Assembly (NCBI RefSeq): GCF_014645795.1
Contig: NZ_BMMK01000003.1
Coordinates: 146,379 to 210,378 of the forward strand
Reading direction: 5' to 3'
DNA length: 64,000 bases
DNA from: Longimycelium tulufanense
GTDB lineage: Bacteria > Actinomycetota > Actinomycetes > Mycobacteriales > Pseudonocardiaceae
Positions within the stretch are counted from its first letter, which is position 1. The number at the start of each line of letters is the position of its first letter. This document shows positions 46,293 through 55,442 of the stretch, one piece after another. A program made the translations under genes and the position numbers. The notes under the pieces are model-generated. The model saw only the letters and a program-made list of their open reading frames with translations. It had not been told where the DNA came from and made no database searches.

Positions 46293-46395
46293 TGCGCCAT
46301 GCTTCTAGCCCGCGTGCCGGGCAGCAAATCCGCTGCTCAACACAAGCCTCGACCGGGCGGGCCGTGGGAGGGCGCCGGGTTCGACGCGACGCGGG

Positions 46396-49300
46396 CTAGA
46401 TCTGCGGCACGGATCGCAGCAGCGTGCGTAGCCCGTCGGCGTCGAGGAGGTCGGCGGGGCGGAGCGTGCGGTTCTGGCGCACATAGTGGAACGCGGCGCG
46501 CACTTTCTCCAGTGGGGAACCGGAAAGTGCCGTCCAGGCCAACCGGTACGCGGCGAGCTGGACGGCAACCGCGGGCAGACGCTCGGCATCGGGAACCGCG
46601 CCGGTCTTCCAGTCCACCACCGTCCATCCCCCGTCGGGGTCGGCGAAAACCGCGTCCATCCGGCCGCGCACGGCGATGCCGTCGATCTCGGTTTCGAACG
46701 GCACCTCCACCTCGCGGGGCATGCGCTCGGCCCACGCGCTGGCCAGGAAGGCGTCCTGGAGCTGCTCGAGGTGCTCGTCGGGGGCGAAATCGGCGTCCGC
46801 GGCGCCGGGTAGCTCGTCGAGGTCGAGCAGGCGGCCGGCGGAGAACCGCTGTTCCAGCCAGGTGTGGAAGGCGGTGCCGCGGCGGGCCAGCGGGTTCGGG
46901 GGAAACGGCAGCGGACGGCGCAGGCGGCGGGCGAGCGCGTCCGGGTCGGCGGCCAGTTCGACGAGCTGGCTCACCGAGAGCTGACCGGGCAGGGCGACGT
47001 GCTCGCGGCGGGTGGCGGCCGCCGCCCGTTCGGCGAGCAACACCTCGACGTCGCGTGCCCAGCCCTCGGGATCGTCGTCGATCTCGTCCAGGGAAAACAG
47101 TCCGTCCTCGGCGCCTTGGTCATCCACTGTGGACTTCCGGACGCTGATGACGGCAGCGCGCACCAGTTGCGCGCCCTCAGCCACGGCACCGCGCCGCCCG
47201 CCCAGTGGGTCGACCGGCCAGCGTTCGGTGCGGGTGTGTTCGGCCAGCGGGTTCTTCTCGTCCTCGCCGGGTTCTGCCGCCCACTCCTCGATCCGGCCCA
47301 GGCCGGGATGGGTGGTGAGCACCTCGTGCACCTCGCGCAGGAACGCGGAGGGACCACGCCGCTGGGTGTCCCCCCACCAGTGGCCGGACACGAGCAGGGT
47401 GTGCTCGGCGCGGGTGAGCGCGACGTAGAGCAGTCGTCGTTCCTCGGTGAGGCGACGTTCCTCGAAATCGTCTTCGTGTTGCTTGAGTGCGGCCTCGATT
47501 TCCCTGCGGTCTGCGCAGCTTTCCCACGACAGCGTGGGCAGGTCCGCGGCGTCGCCGCGGAGCGGAGCGGGCAGCTCGGTGACCGAACGCAGCCAGCTCG
47601 CGGACTTCTTCCGGCCGGGGAACACCTCGGCGACCAGGTGTGGGACGGCCACGATCCGCCACTCCAGGCCCTTGGCGGCGTGCACGGTGAGCACCTGGAT
47701 GCGGTCCTGCGCGACCTCCACCTCACCGGGTTCCAGGCCGTCCTCGGCGCGTTCGGCGGCGCTGAGGTAGTCGAGCAGGCTCGGCAGGGTCGCGGCGGGG
47801 CTGGCGGCGGCAAAGTCGTTGACCACGTCGGCGAAGGCGTCCAGGTGCGCGCGACCGACCACGCCCGGGCGGGCGAGGGCCTCGATGTCCAGCAACAGGG
47901 TGCGTTCGACGTCGGCGACCAGCTCGGGAAGCGACTGGTCCAGCCGACGGCGCAGGGCGGCCAGCTCCCTGCCGAGGCGGCGGAGGCGGGCATAGCCGTC
48001 GGGCGCGTAGTTCTCCGCCGGGCCGGGGTCGTCGATCGCGTCGACCAGGCCGGCCCGCTCGGCATGCTCGCCGGGGACGGCGTCGGCTAGCCCGGCGAGC
48101 GGGTCGTCGTCCCCGGAAGCGTCGCGTGGCCGGCCGGCCAGCTCTCCGGCGCGCCGCCACAGCGCGGCGAGGTCGGCCGCGCCGAGCCGCCACCGCGACC
48201 CGGTCAACAGCCGGGCGGCCGCGGTCCCGGCGAGCGGGTCGACCAGCATCCGTAGCGCGCTGACCAGGTCGCGGACCTCGGGTTCGTCGAGCAGCCCGCC
48301 CAGGCCGACCACCTCGACGGGAAGCCCACGCCGCCGCAGGACGTCGGCGACATCGGCCATGTCGGCGCGGCGACGCACGAGCACGGCCGTGGTGGGTGGC
48401 TGTCCCGTCTCGTCCACTGTGGACATCCATCGGCTGGCGATACCGTCGGCCATCCACTCCAGTTCAGCGCGGATGTCGGTGAGCAGCGCACAGGTCACGT
48501 CGCCGGGTTCGGCGTCGTCGCGGGGCCGCAGCTCGTCGACGTCGAGGCCGGCGGTGCGCAGCGGCTCGGACACCACGTTGGCCAGGGTGAGCACTTCCGG
48601 CGGATTGCGAAAGCTGGTCAGCAGGCCGTATCTGGTGGCCGGCGCGCGGTCTTCTCCGTCGCGGCGGGGAAAGTCGGTGGCAAATCGTGGCAGGTTGGCG
48701 GCCGAGGCACCGCGCCACCCGTAGATGGCCTGCGCGGGGTCGCCGACAGCAGTAACCGGGATCTGTTGGCCTTTTCCGAAAAGCGCGCGGAGCAGGACGC
48801 GTTGCGCATGGCCGGTGTCCTGGTACTCGTCGAGCAGGACCGCGCCGTAACGGGACCGCTCCCCCGTCGTCACCTCCGGGTGCTCGTCGGCGAGTCGGGC
48901 GGCCAACGCCATCTGGTCGGCGAAGTCCATGGTGCCCTCGCGACGCTTACGCTGCGCGTAGGCGTCCAGCAGGGGCAGGAGGGCGACGCGGAGACGTTGC
49001 GTGGCAAGAACTTCCTGAAGCTGCTTGTTCAGTGTGGCTCGCTGCCCCTTCGCACGTGGGGCGTTCTCGATGGCCGCGCACAGCTCCTCGGCATGCTGGT
49101 GCAGCCGCCGAGGATCCACGAGGTGCTCGCCCATCTCGCCGGCCAGCGCGAGCAGGTAGCCGGTGACGGTGGCGGGAACCCGGTCGGTGTCCAGGTCCTC
49201 GGTCCAGGTGCTGACGACCCGGTGCGCGAGCTGCCAGGTGGCGGTCTCGGTGAGCACGCGGGCGCCGGGCTCGACGGGCAGCCGCAACCCGTGCTCGGCG

Positions 49301-49749
49301 ACGAGCCGGCCGGCATAGGCGTGGTAGGTCAGAACGGTGGGTTCCCCGGCCAGCACCTGGGCGCGCAGTTCGCCGCTCGGGTCGACCCGGTCGGGTAGTG
49401 GGGAGCCGGCGAGCCGGCGCAGCCGGGCCCGTACCCGGTCGGCGAGCTGGCGGGCGGCCTTGCGGGTGAAGGTCAGGCCGAGGACCCGGTCCGGCGTGAC
49501 GATGCGGTTGGCCACCAACCACACGACGCGTGCGGCCATCGTCTCGGTCTTGCCTGCGCCCGCGCCCGCAACCACCAGGGCCGGTTCGGCGGGCGCGGCG
49601 ATCACCGCGGCCTGCTCCTCGGTCGGGGGTGGCAGGCCGAGCGCGGCCGCGAGTTGCCGCGGTGTGACAACGGGTTCGGGAAGTGCCGTACGCCGCGACG
49701 GCTCATCGCCCCAGAGTGTTCCCTCGGAACGGTGGTCGAGGACGGTCAC
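46396..49749 (-). CDS. adnB: helicase-nuclease subunit AdnB
   Basis: Second subunit of the AdnAB end-resection motor-nuclease used in actinobacterial double-strand break repair. The 1117-residue protein has an intact motor: Walker A AGAGAGKT (61-68), motif II LLDEYQDT near 303, and LLYVALTRAEHT. The C-terminal RecB-type nuclease has FHTWLEQRF, GRMDAVF, the catalytic VVDWKTG near 1045 and VQLAAYRLAW. GTG at 49749 overlaps the adnA stop (GTGA). The open frame beyond it lies inside adnA and is not coding. Confidence 0.94.
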   Translation of the reverse strand: MTVLDHRSEGTLWGDEPSRRTALPEPVVTPRQLAAALGLPPPTEEQAAVIAAPAEPALVVAGAGAGKTETMAARVVWLVANRIVTPDRVLGLTFTRKAARQLADRVRARLRRLAGSPLPDRVDPSGELRAQVLAGEPTVLTYHAYAGRLVAEHGLRLPVEPGARVLTETATWQLAHRVVSTWTEDLDTDRVPATVTGYLLALAGEMGEHLVDPRRLHQHAEELCAAIENAPRAKGQRATLNKQLQEVLATQRLRVALLPLLDAYAQRKRREGTMDFADQMALAARLADEHPEVTTGERSRYGAVLLDEYQDTGHAQRVLLRALFGKGQQIPVTAVGDPAQAIYGWRGASAANLPRFATDFPRRDGEDRAPATRYGLLTSFRNPPEVLTLANVVSEPLRTAGLDVDELRPRDDAEPGDVTCALLTDIRAELEWMADGIASRWMSTVDETGQPPTTAVLVRRRADMADVADVLRRRGLPVEVVGLGGLLDEPEVRDLVSALRMLVDPLAGTAAARLLTGSRWRLGAADLAALWRRAGELAGRPRDASGDDDPLAGLADAVPGEHAERAGLVDAIDDPGPAENYAPDGYARLRRLGRELAALRRRLDQSLPELVADVERTLLLDIEALARPGVVGRAHLDAFADVVNDFAAASPAATLPSLLDYLSAAERAEDGLEPGEVEVAQDRIQVLTVHAAKGLEWRIVAVPHLVAEVFPGRKKSASWLRSVTELPAPLRGDAADLPTLSWESCADRREIEAALKQHEDDFEERRLTEERRLLYVALTRAEHTLLVSGHWWGDTQRRGPSAFLREVHEVLTTHPGLGRIEEWAAEPGEDEKNPLAEHTRTERWPVDPLGGRRGAVAEGAQLVRAAVISVRKSTVDDQGAEDGLFSLDEIDDDPEGWARDVEVLLAERAAAATRREHVALPGQLSVSQLVELAADPDALARRLRRPLPFPPNPLARRGTAFHTWLEQRFSAGRLLDLDELPGAADADFAPDEHLEQLQDAFLASAWAERMPREVEVPFETEIDGIAVRGRMDAVFADPDGGWTVVDWKTGAVPDAERLPAVAVQLAAYRLAWTALSGSPLEKVRAAFHYVRQNRTLRPADLLDADGLRTLLRSVPQI

Positions 49750-52700
49750 GATCCCACCTGCCGTCCGGAGGGTTGCAGCGGGCAACACGTGCGCGCCGTG
49801 CAGCGCGGGCAGTCGGTGTTCTCGGTGGCGGTGTACTCCGGGCCGGTGCTGGCGACGGCAGCCGCGCGCAGGGCGTCCTTCCAGGCCCGGACCCGGTCCG
49901 GGTCGAGGGCGGGCTGCGTGCGCTCGGTCGCGCTGCCGTACCGGTCCGCGCGCGCCACGTAGAGCAGGCGGGCGCCGCCGGGTTCGGAAGGCAGGCCGAG
50001 GGACCGGTAGGCGCCGAGGGCGGCCGCGAGCTGATAGACGGCCAGCTGTGGGTTCTCCTCGGCGTCGGCCTTGGTGACCGGGTTCTTGCCGGTCTTGACG
50101 TCCACGACCACCGGACGGCCCTGCTTGTCCACCTCGAGCCTGTCGACACGGCCGCGGACCCGCACACGGCGCGTGTCGGTTGCGTCGTCTGCGTCGAGCG
50201 CGACCACGAGCTCGTGTTCGACGGCTACCTGGTTCAGCTCGTCCCTGGTGCGGTGCAGCCAGTTGCGGAAGGTGTCGAGCATGCGTTCCACCCGCTGCCG
50301 TTCCCGGCGGGAGAACCAGGGCGCACCGGCGTCGACCGCCGCCCACGCCTCGTCGAGCGCGCGGCGCACCTCGTCGGCGTCCGCTCCGCTGGCGACGGCC
50401 TGAACGAGCGCGTGCACGAGCGAGCCGGTGACGTTCGCCAGCTCGGCCGCGTCCTGTCCGCCGTGCCGTTCCACCAGCCACCGCAACGGGCATTTCGTCA
50501 GGGTTTCTACTGTGGACGGTGAGACCCGTACCGCCTCGTCATCTGTCCATAGTGGAGTATCGGTGGAGATGTCCGGCAGGCCGTACCAGGTGTCCGGGTG
50601 CGCACCCGGGACGCCGGCCGCGGCGAGCCGGGCGAGCTGACGCGCGGCGCGGCGGCGCCGGCCGGTCTCGGTGGCCGGGTCGCAGACGGCGCGCCGGAGT
50701 TCTCCCACCAGCTCGGACAGCACCAGACCTCGTTCCGGCCGGAACAGCGGGCGTACCGCGGTTTCCGGGTCGAGAGACTCGTCGTCCAGCTCGTCGAGGA
50801 ACCGGGAGGGCTGCTCCTCCTCTCCGCGCACCGCGCTGACGAACAACGTGCGGCGGGCCCGACTGGCGGCCACCAGCAGCAGGCGGCGTTCCTCGGCGAG
50901 CAGCGGTGCGGTGGCCGACACCGCGCTGTCCTGCGGCACGCCGGAAAGCAGGTCGACCATGCGCTCCACGCCCAGCAGGGAGCCGCGCAACCGAAGGTCC
51001 GGCCAGGTGCCCTCCTGAACGCTCGGCACCGCCACGACCGTCCACTCCCGGCCGGCGGCGGCGTGCGCGGTGAGTACCGCGACGGCCTCGCCCTGGGGCG
51101 CGACCGGGGCGAGGGTGTCGCCCATGATCTGTTGGGACAGCAGGTGCTCGGCGAAGCTCTCCACGCCGGATCCGGGGAGGCGGTCGGTGTGGCGGGCGGC
51201 GGCGTCGAACAACGCGACGACGGCGTCCAGTTCGCGGTCGGCCTGCGCCCCCGCAGTGCCGCCACGGGCTGCCTGCGTTGCCCACCGCCTTTCCAGGCCG
51301 CTGGCCTGCCACACCGCCCACAGCACGTGCTCGGCGGTCGCGCCGTCGGCGATCTCCTGCTGGGCCAGGCGCAGCAGCCGGGCGAGCTGACGCGCGGCGC
51401 CGGCCTCGCCGTCTTCCAGAGCGGCGAGCTTCTCGTCGCTGGTGAGCGCCTCGACGAGCAGCTCACCGCTACCGCGATCGCCGCCGGCGGCCAGTTCCAG
51501 CCGGCGCAGCCCACGGCGGAGGCGGCGCAGTGCCAGGGGGTCGGCGCCACCGAGGGGCGACACGAGCAACGCCGCGGCGAGATCGGAGTCCAGTGTGGAC
51601 GGACGGGCTGCCGCGCGGAGCAGCGCGAGGAACGGCCAGACCGCAGGCTGTTGGGCCAGGGGCAGCTCGTCGGCGGGCACCGCCACCGGCACACCGGCGG
51701 CCAGCAACGCGCGCCGCAGCACGGGAAGGGTGTTGGCGGTGGAGCGAACCAGCACGGCCATCTCCGACCAGGGCACGCCGTCGAGCAGGTGTGCGCGACG
51801 GAGCTGGTCGGCCACCCAGGTGGCCTCCTGGGCGGCCGAGGCGAGCAGACGGACCTGCACCTGGCCACCCAGCGCGGTCAGCTCGCCGGTCTCCCCGGCG
51901 GGTCCCACGAGGTCACGGTGCCCTCCGGCGCCGGGCAGGCGGGCGGCGAGCCGGCGCACCGCCGACCGCACGGCGGGCGCCATCCGGTGGTCGACGGTGA
52001 GGAGGACGGTGCGCTCGCCGGAGGGGTCGGCGCCGGTCAGCCCGCGCGGGTCGGCGCCGCGGAAGCCGAAGATCGCCTGATCCGGGTCGCCGGCGAGAAC
52101 GAACTCGCTCGCCGACGACCCGAGCCGACGGATCAGGTGGTGCGCCAGGGGGTCGAGGTGCTGGGCGTCGTCGACGAGCAGGTGCCGGACCCGGGCACGT
52201 TCGGCGGCCAGCAGGTCCGGGTCGGTGTCCAGGGCGAGCAGCGCGGAGGCGATCAGCTCCGCGGCGTCCAGTGCCGGGCCGCCGCCGTGCGGGCCCTCGC
52301 CGCCGGCCGCGCCACGCAGCAGCGTGACCTGCTCGTAGACCTCGAAGAACTGGCCGGCCGCCACCCACTCGCCGCGGTCGTGCCGCTTACCCAGGTCGAT
52401 GAGGTCGTCGGGGCCGAGGCCGCGCTCGGCGGCCCGCAGCAGCAGGTCCCGCAGCTCGGCGGCGAAGCCGGGCAGGGTGAGGGCGGGGCGCAGGTGCTCC
52501 GGCCAGTAGCCGGCGCCGGTCTCGGCGTCGCCGGCGAGCAGCTCGCGGACCACGGTGTCCTGTTCCGGGCCGGAGAGCAGCTTCGGCGGCGGGCTACCCT
52601 GCTGGACGGCCTGCAGCCGCAGCACGCCGAACGCGTAGGAGTGGACGGTGCGCACCAGGGGCTGGCGGATCGTGCGGAGTGGCGCGTCACTCCGGTCCAC

Positions 52701-53009
52701 GTCGGTGAGCAGCGTGGTGATCCGGGCGCGCAGGGCCACGGCCGCCTTGCGGTTGGCCGTCAGGACGAGGACGTTCTCCGGGTCGGCGCCGCGACGCAGG
52801 ATCCGGTCGGTGGCGACCTCGGCGAGCAACGTGGTCTTGCCCGTGCCCGGTCCACCGAGGACGCGCAGGAAGCCGCCGGGGTGCTCCAGCACCCGCCGGC
52901 CGGCCGCGTCCCACTCCGGCCGGGGCTGGGCCGGGGCGGGCCGACGTACCAGGAGGGGGGCTGGCACGGCGGGCGACATACCGCCGATGGAACCACGCCG
53001 CTCCGACAT
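49746..53009 (-). CDS. adnA: helicase-nuclease subunit AdnA
   Basis: First subunit of AdnAB, about 1087 residues. Walker A GGPGTGKTT lies near residue 53. The motif II region reads VDDAQHLDPLAHH instead of the usual DEYQD, so the motor looks weakened relative to AdnB. The nuclease domain has GRVDRLEV and VVDVKTGKN near residue 970. Cysteines in LTKCPLRW and in the C-terminal CPRCTARTCCP form the iron-sulfur-type motif of AddB/RecB-like nucleases. ATG 53009 is used; ATG 52979 is an alternative, neither with a strong ribosome site. It is translationally coupled to adnB. Confidence 0.93.
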   Translation of the reverse strand: MSERRGSIGGMSPAVPAPLLVRRPAPAQPRPEWDAAGRRVLEHPGGFLRVLGGPGTGKTTLLAEVATDRILRRGADPENVLVLTANRKAAVALRARITTLLTDVDRSDAPLRTIRQPLVRTVHSYAFGVLRLQAVQQGSPPPKLLSGPEQDTVVRELLAGDAETGAGYWPEHLRPALTLPGFAAELRDLLLRAAERGLGPDDLIDLGKRHDRGEWVAAGQFFEVYEQVTLLRGAAGGEGPHGGGPALDAAELIASALLALDTDPDLLAAERARVRHLLVDDAQHLDPLAHHLIRRLGSSASEFVLAGDPDQAIFGFRGADPRGLTGADPSGERTVLLTVDHRMAPAVRSAVRRLAARLPGAGGHRDLVGPAGETGELTALGGQVQVRLLASAAQEATWVADQLRRAHLLDGVPWSEMAVLVRSTANTLPVLRRALLAAGVPVAVPADELPLAQQPAVWPFLALLRAAARPSTLDSDLAAALLVSPLGGADPLALRRLRRGLRRLELAAGGDRGSGELLVEALTSDEKLAALEDGEAGAARQLARLLRLAQQEIADGATAEHVLWAVWQASGLERRWATQAARGGTAGAQADRELDAVVALFDAAARHTDRLPGSGVESFAEHLLSQQIMGDTLAPVAPQGEAVAVLTAHAAAGREWTVVAVPSVQEGTWPDLRLRGSLLGVERMVDLLSGVPQDSAVSATAPLLAEERRLLLVAASRARRTLFVSAVRGEEEQPSRFLDELDDESLDPETAVRPLFRPERGLVLSELVGELRRAVCDPATETGRRRRAARQLARLAAAGVPGAHPDTWYGLPDISTDTPLWTDDEAVRVSPSTVETLTKCPLRWLVERHGGQDAAELANVTGSLVHALVQAVASGADADEVRRALDEAWAAVDAGAPWFSRRERQRVERMLDTFRNWLHRTRDELNQVAVEHELVVALDADDATDTRRVRVRGRVDRLEVDKQGRPVVVDVKTGKNPVTKADAEENPQLAVYQLAAALGAYRSLGLPSEPGGARLLYVARADRYGSATERTQPALDPDRVRAWKDALRAAAVASTGPEYTATENTDCPRCTARTCCPLQPSGRQVGS

Positions 53010-53112
53010 TCGGGCGCACCACCCGTCCGCGCGTCTCCGCCTGGTCACCGACTCGACCGGGTGACGTTAGCGAGTGAGTGACGGAGGCCGACGAACAGGT
53101 GCCGCGTGTCGT

Positions 53113-53174
53113 GAGAACGGTAGTTCTCGACAATGTCGTGTCGATTAATCCAATGGTGGATATGGCGGCTGGTA
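53113..53174 (+). promoter_or_regulatory. inverted repeat and -10-like element upstream of the first hydrolase
   Basis: GAGAAC-GGTA-GTTCTC (53113-53128) is a perfect 6-bp inverted repeat. Further on, GGTAGAACGGCAGGC places a TAGAAC -10-like element (53173-53178) just before the GTG at 53186, so the transcript would be nearly leaderless. The repeat is positioned to act as an operator for this promoter or for the divergent adnA. Confidence 0.45.
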
Positions 53175-53185
53175 GAACGGCAGGC

Positions 53186-53980
53186 GTGAACGTGTCTCCA
53201 CTCCATGTGCACCAGTTCGGCGAGGGCCGGCCGCTGCTCGCCCTCCACGGCATCACCGCGCACGGGGCCCGCTGGCGCCGGTTCGGCCCGGAGCACCTGC
53301 CCGGGTTCCGGGTGATCGGACCTGATCTCCGGGGCCACGGCCGGTCCACACACCTGCCGCCGTGGACCCTCGAACAGCACGCCGCCGACGTCCTGGGTGT
53401 CCTGGACGAACTCGGTCTCGATCGGATTCCGGTGATGGGCCACTCCTACGGCGGTGCGGTGGCGCTGTACCTCGCGCAGCTGGCTCCCGAACGCATCGAG
53501 CGGTTGCTTCTGCTGGACCACGCCATCGGGCTGTCCGCGGAGTGGATGAGCGAGTTCGCCGAGGGACAGCTGACGAAGCAGGTGTACTTCGCCGACCGGG
53601 CGGAGGCGCGCGCGTGGCTGCGTGACGACTGGCCCGGGGCGAGCGAGGAGGCCCTGGACGACGAGACCGCCGACCACCTCGCCCAGGATGAGGACGGGCG
53701 CTGGTACTGGCGCTACCACCGCACGGCCGTGATCACGGCATGCTCGGAGATGACGCGGCCGCACGTCGTGCCCCCGGCCGGGACGCGGACGCTCGTGGTG
53801 CAGGCCATGCAGGACGACTTCGTGCGACCGGAGTTCCTGACCGACGCCAAGGCCGTGCTCGGAGACGACCTCGTGGTGGCCGAGATCGATTGTGGCCACA
53901 TGGTCTACATCAACGACCCAACCGAGACCGGCAGGCTGATGCGGGACTTCCTGACCGAGCAACTCGGTAGTTCGGGGTGA
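53186..53980 (+). CDS. alpha/beta hydrolase (LipV-like), first copy
   Basis: A 264-residue hydrolase. The nucleophile elbow is GHSYGG near residue 90, the oxyanion-hole segment is LHGITAHGARW, and the catalytic His lies in DCGHMVYIND. GTG at 53186 is chosen by analogy with the paralogue, which starts with the same GTG-AAC and the following SPLHVHQ residues. No ribosome site is seen, but a -10-like TAGAAC lies eight bases upstream, suggesting leaderless translation. The position next to adnA equals that of lipV (Rv3203) in M. tuberculosis. Confidence 0.9.
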   Translation: MNVSPLHVHQFGEGRPLLALHGITAHGARWRRFGPEHLPGFRVIGPDLRGHGRSTHLPPWTLEQHAADVLGVLDELGLDRIPVMGHSYGGAVALYLAQLAPERIERLLLLDHAIGLSAEWMSEFAEGQLTKQVYFADRAEARAWLRDDWPGASEEALDDETADHLAQDEDGRWYWRYHRTAVITACSEMTRPHVVPPAGTRTLVVQAMQDDFVRPEFLTDAKAVLGDDLVVAEIDCGHMVYINDPTETGRLMRDFLTEQLGSSG

Positions 53981-54052
53981 ACGGGACATGATTCGCACCC
54001 AGATCGGAATCCCAGCTCCGCCGATATCCCATGGGTTGGCGGCGTGCACGGG

Positions 54053-54060
54053 TGATAGAA
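54053..54060 (+). promoter_or_regulatory. -10-like element of the second hydrolase gene
   Basis: GATAGAAC ends eight bases before the GTG at 54068 and repeats the TAGAAC found at the same distance before the first copy. Both copies therefore seem to use leaderless promoters duplicated along with the genes. Confidence 0.45.
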
Positions 54061-54067
54061 CCACCGG

Positions 54068-54853
54068 GTGAACAGCAGCCCGCTCCACGTGCACCAGCAC
54101 GGCGACGTCAGCGATCGACCGCTCGTCATCCTGCATGGGATCACCGGACATGGTGCGCGGTGGCGTCCGCGGGCCACGCATCTCGCCGGGTTCCGGGTGA
54201 TCGCCCCGGACCTGCGTGGGCATGGCAGGTCGACGTACCAGCCGCCGTGGACGCTGGAGCAACACGCGGCCGATGTGCTCGGCGTACTCGACGCCTGCGG
54301 GCTGGAGCGGGCGCCGATCGTCGGGCACTCCTTCGGCGGGGCGGTGGCGCTGCACGTTGCGCGGACGGCACCGAAGCGGGTTGCCGGTCTGGTGCTGGTC
54401 GATCCCGCGATCGGTATGCCGCCCGACTTGATGGCCGCCGTGGCCGACGACGAGTTGGCGAAGGAGTACTTCTTCGCCCATCCCGAAGAGGCCAAGGCGT
54501 GGATGCGCAAGCAATGGACCGTGGTCGACGAACAGGCTGTGGAGCAGCAGGTCGCCGATCACCTCGTCCAGGACGATGCCGGACGCTGGCACTGGCGCTA
54601 CCACCGGGGTGCGGTGCTCACCGCGTTTTCGGAGGTGGCTCGGCCGCAGGTCGTGCCGCCGGCCGGAACGGGGACACTCGTGGTGCGCCCGACCCGCGGC
54701 GGTATCGTGCCTCCCGCGTTCCTCGCCGGCTGCGAAGCTGCGCTCGGGGACGACTTCGTTGTGGCGGACATCGACTGCGGTCACACGGTGGCGTCGGAAC
54801 GTCCCGCGGAGCTGGCCGTGTTGATCAAGGATTTTCTGGCGAGGACTTCCTAG
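54068..54853 (+). CDS. alpha/beta hydrolase (LipV-like), tandem second copy
   Basis: A 261-residue paralogue of the preceding gene, collinear over the full length. Shared segments include PLHVHQ, LHGITGHGARW, RGHGRST, QPPWTLEQHAADVLGVLD and GHSFGGAVALH. The catalytic Ser elbow and the His in DCGHTVA are intact. GTG start. The lid region between differs most (FFAHPEEAKAWMRKQW), which suggests altered substrate range. It is followed within 13 bp by the ATL gene. Confidence 0.92.
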   Translation: MNSSPLHVHQHGDVSDRPLVILHGITGHGARWRPRATHLAGFRVIAPDLRGHGRSTYQPPWTLEQHAADVLGVLDACGLERAPIVGHSFGGAVALHVARTAPKRVAGLVLVDPAIGMPPDLMAAVADDELAKEYFFAHPEEAKAWMRKQWTVVDEQAVEQQVADHLVQDDAGRWHWRYHRGAVLTAFSEVARPQVVPPAGTGTLVVRPTRGGIVPPAFLAGCEAALGDDFVVADIDCGHTVASERPAELAVLIKDFLARTS

Positions 54854-54866
54854 CGGAACAGGCCAG

Positions 54867-55202
54867 GTGGATCACGTGGACGACGCCCTCATCGAGCGGG
54901 TTCGGGAGGTTGTGGCGAGCATCCCGGCCGGGCGGGTGCTCGCCTACGGCGACGTCGCGGAGCTGGCGGGCGCACCCTCACCGCGCCTGGTCGGGCGGAT
55001 TCTCGCGGTGGACGGTCACGACGTTCCGTGGCACCGGGTGCTGCGCTCGGATGGCACCGTGGCTGCGCACCTGGCTACGGATCAGCTTGCTCGGCTCCGC
55101 GCGGAAGGCGTGCTGGCCGACGGCCAGCGGATCGACATGCGCCGCTACCGCTGGACGGACCCGTTCCCGGAGCCCGGGGACGACCAACCGGCGCTGTGGT
55201 GA
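54867..55202 (+). CDS. alkyltransferase-like (ATL) DNA-binding protein
   Basis: ATL proteins bind O6-alkylguanine without repairing it and channel it to nucleotide excision repair. The 111-residue protein keeps the MGMT winged-helix fold (IPAGRVLAYGDVAELAG), but the active-site PCHR is PWHR (HDVPWHRVLRSDG), so the methyl-accepting Cys is absent, as is typical of ATLs. GTG at 54867 or 54876. Its place after the hydrolase matches Rv3204 in M. tuberculosis. Confidence 0.92.
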   Translation: MDHVDDALIERVREVVASIPAGRVLAYGDVAELAGAPSPRLVGRILAVDGHDVPWHRVLRSDGTVAAHLATDQLARLRAEGVLADGQRIDMRRYRWTDPFPEPGDDQPALW

Positions 55203-55241
55203 CACCGGCTCCGGCAGGTCACGTAGCAAGAGTTCGGCTAG

Positions 55242-55436
55242 CTGCAGGGGATCTTCGTCACCGACGCGCTCCGGTTCCTTACCCAGACGCCCAACGCAGC
55301 GCCGGCCGTGTACGTGACAAACACGGATGGCCGGCTCGGCTTCGACCTCATGTACCAGCGTGGCCCCAACACGGATGATCAGATGGCGCGGCTGGCCAAG
55401 GACATCGGGGCCGACCTGATCTCGATCGCTTCCTGA
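55242..55436 (+). pseudogene. orphan C-terminal gene remnant
   Basis: A 64-codon frame with protein-like composition opens right after an in-frame TAG (55239) and has no start codon until an internal GTG at 55308. It reads IFVTDALRFLTQTPN... and ends in MARLAKDIGADLISIAS before TGA. It looks like the tail of a larger gene whose front is lost. I do not recognise the family. It lies between the ATL gene and the PIG-L gene, at the border where mycobacterial-type gene order ends. Confidence 0.5.
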
Positions 55437-55442
55437 TCCCGG

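Noticed and set aside
49750..50493. N-terminal extension of AdnB
   Set aside because: The extension overlaps the AdnA nuclease domain and is Arg/Gly-rich. The GTG at 49749 sits in a GTGA overlap and begins a protein-like sequence.
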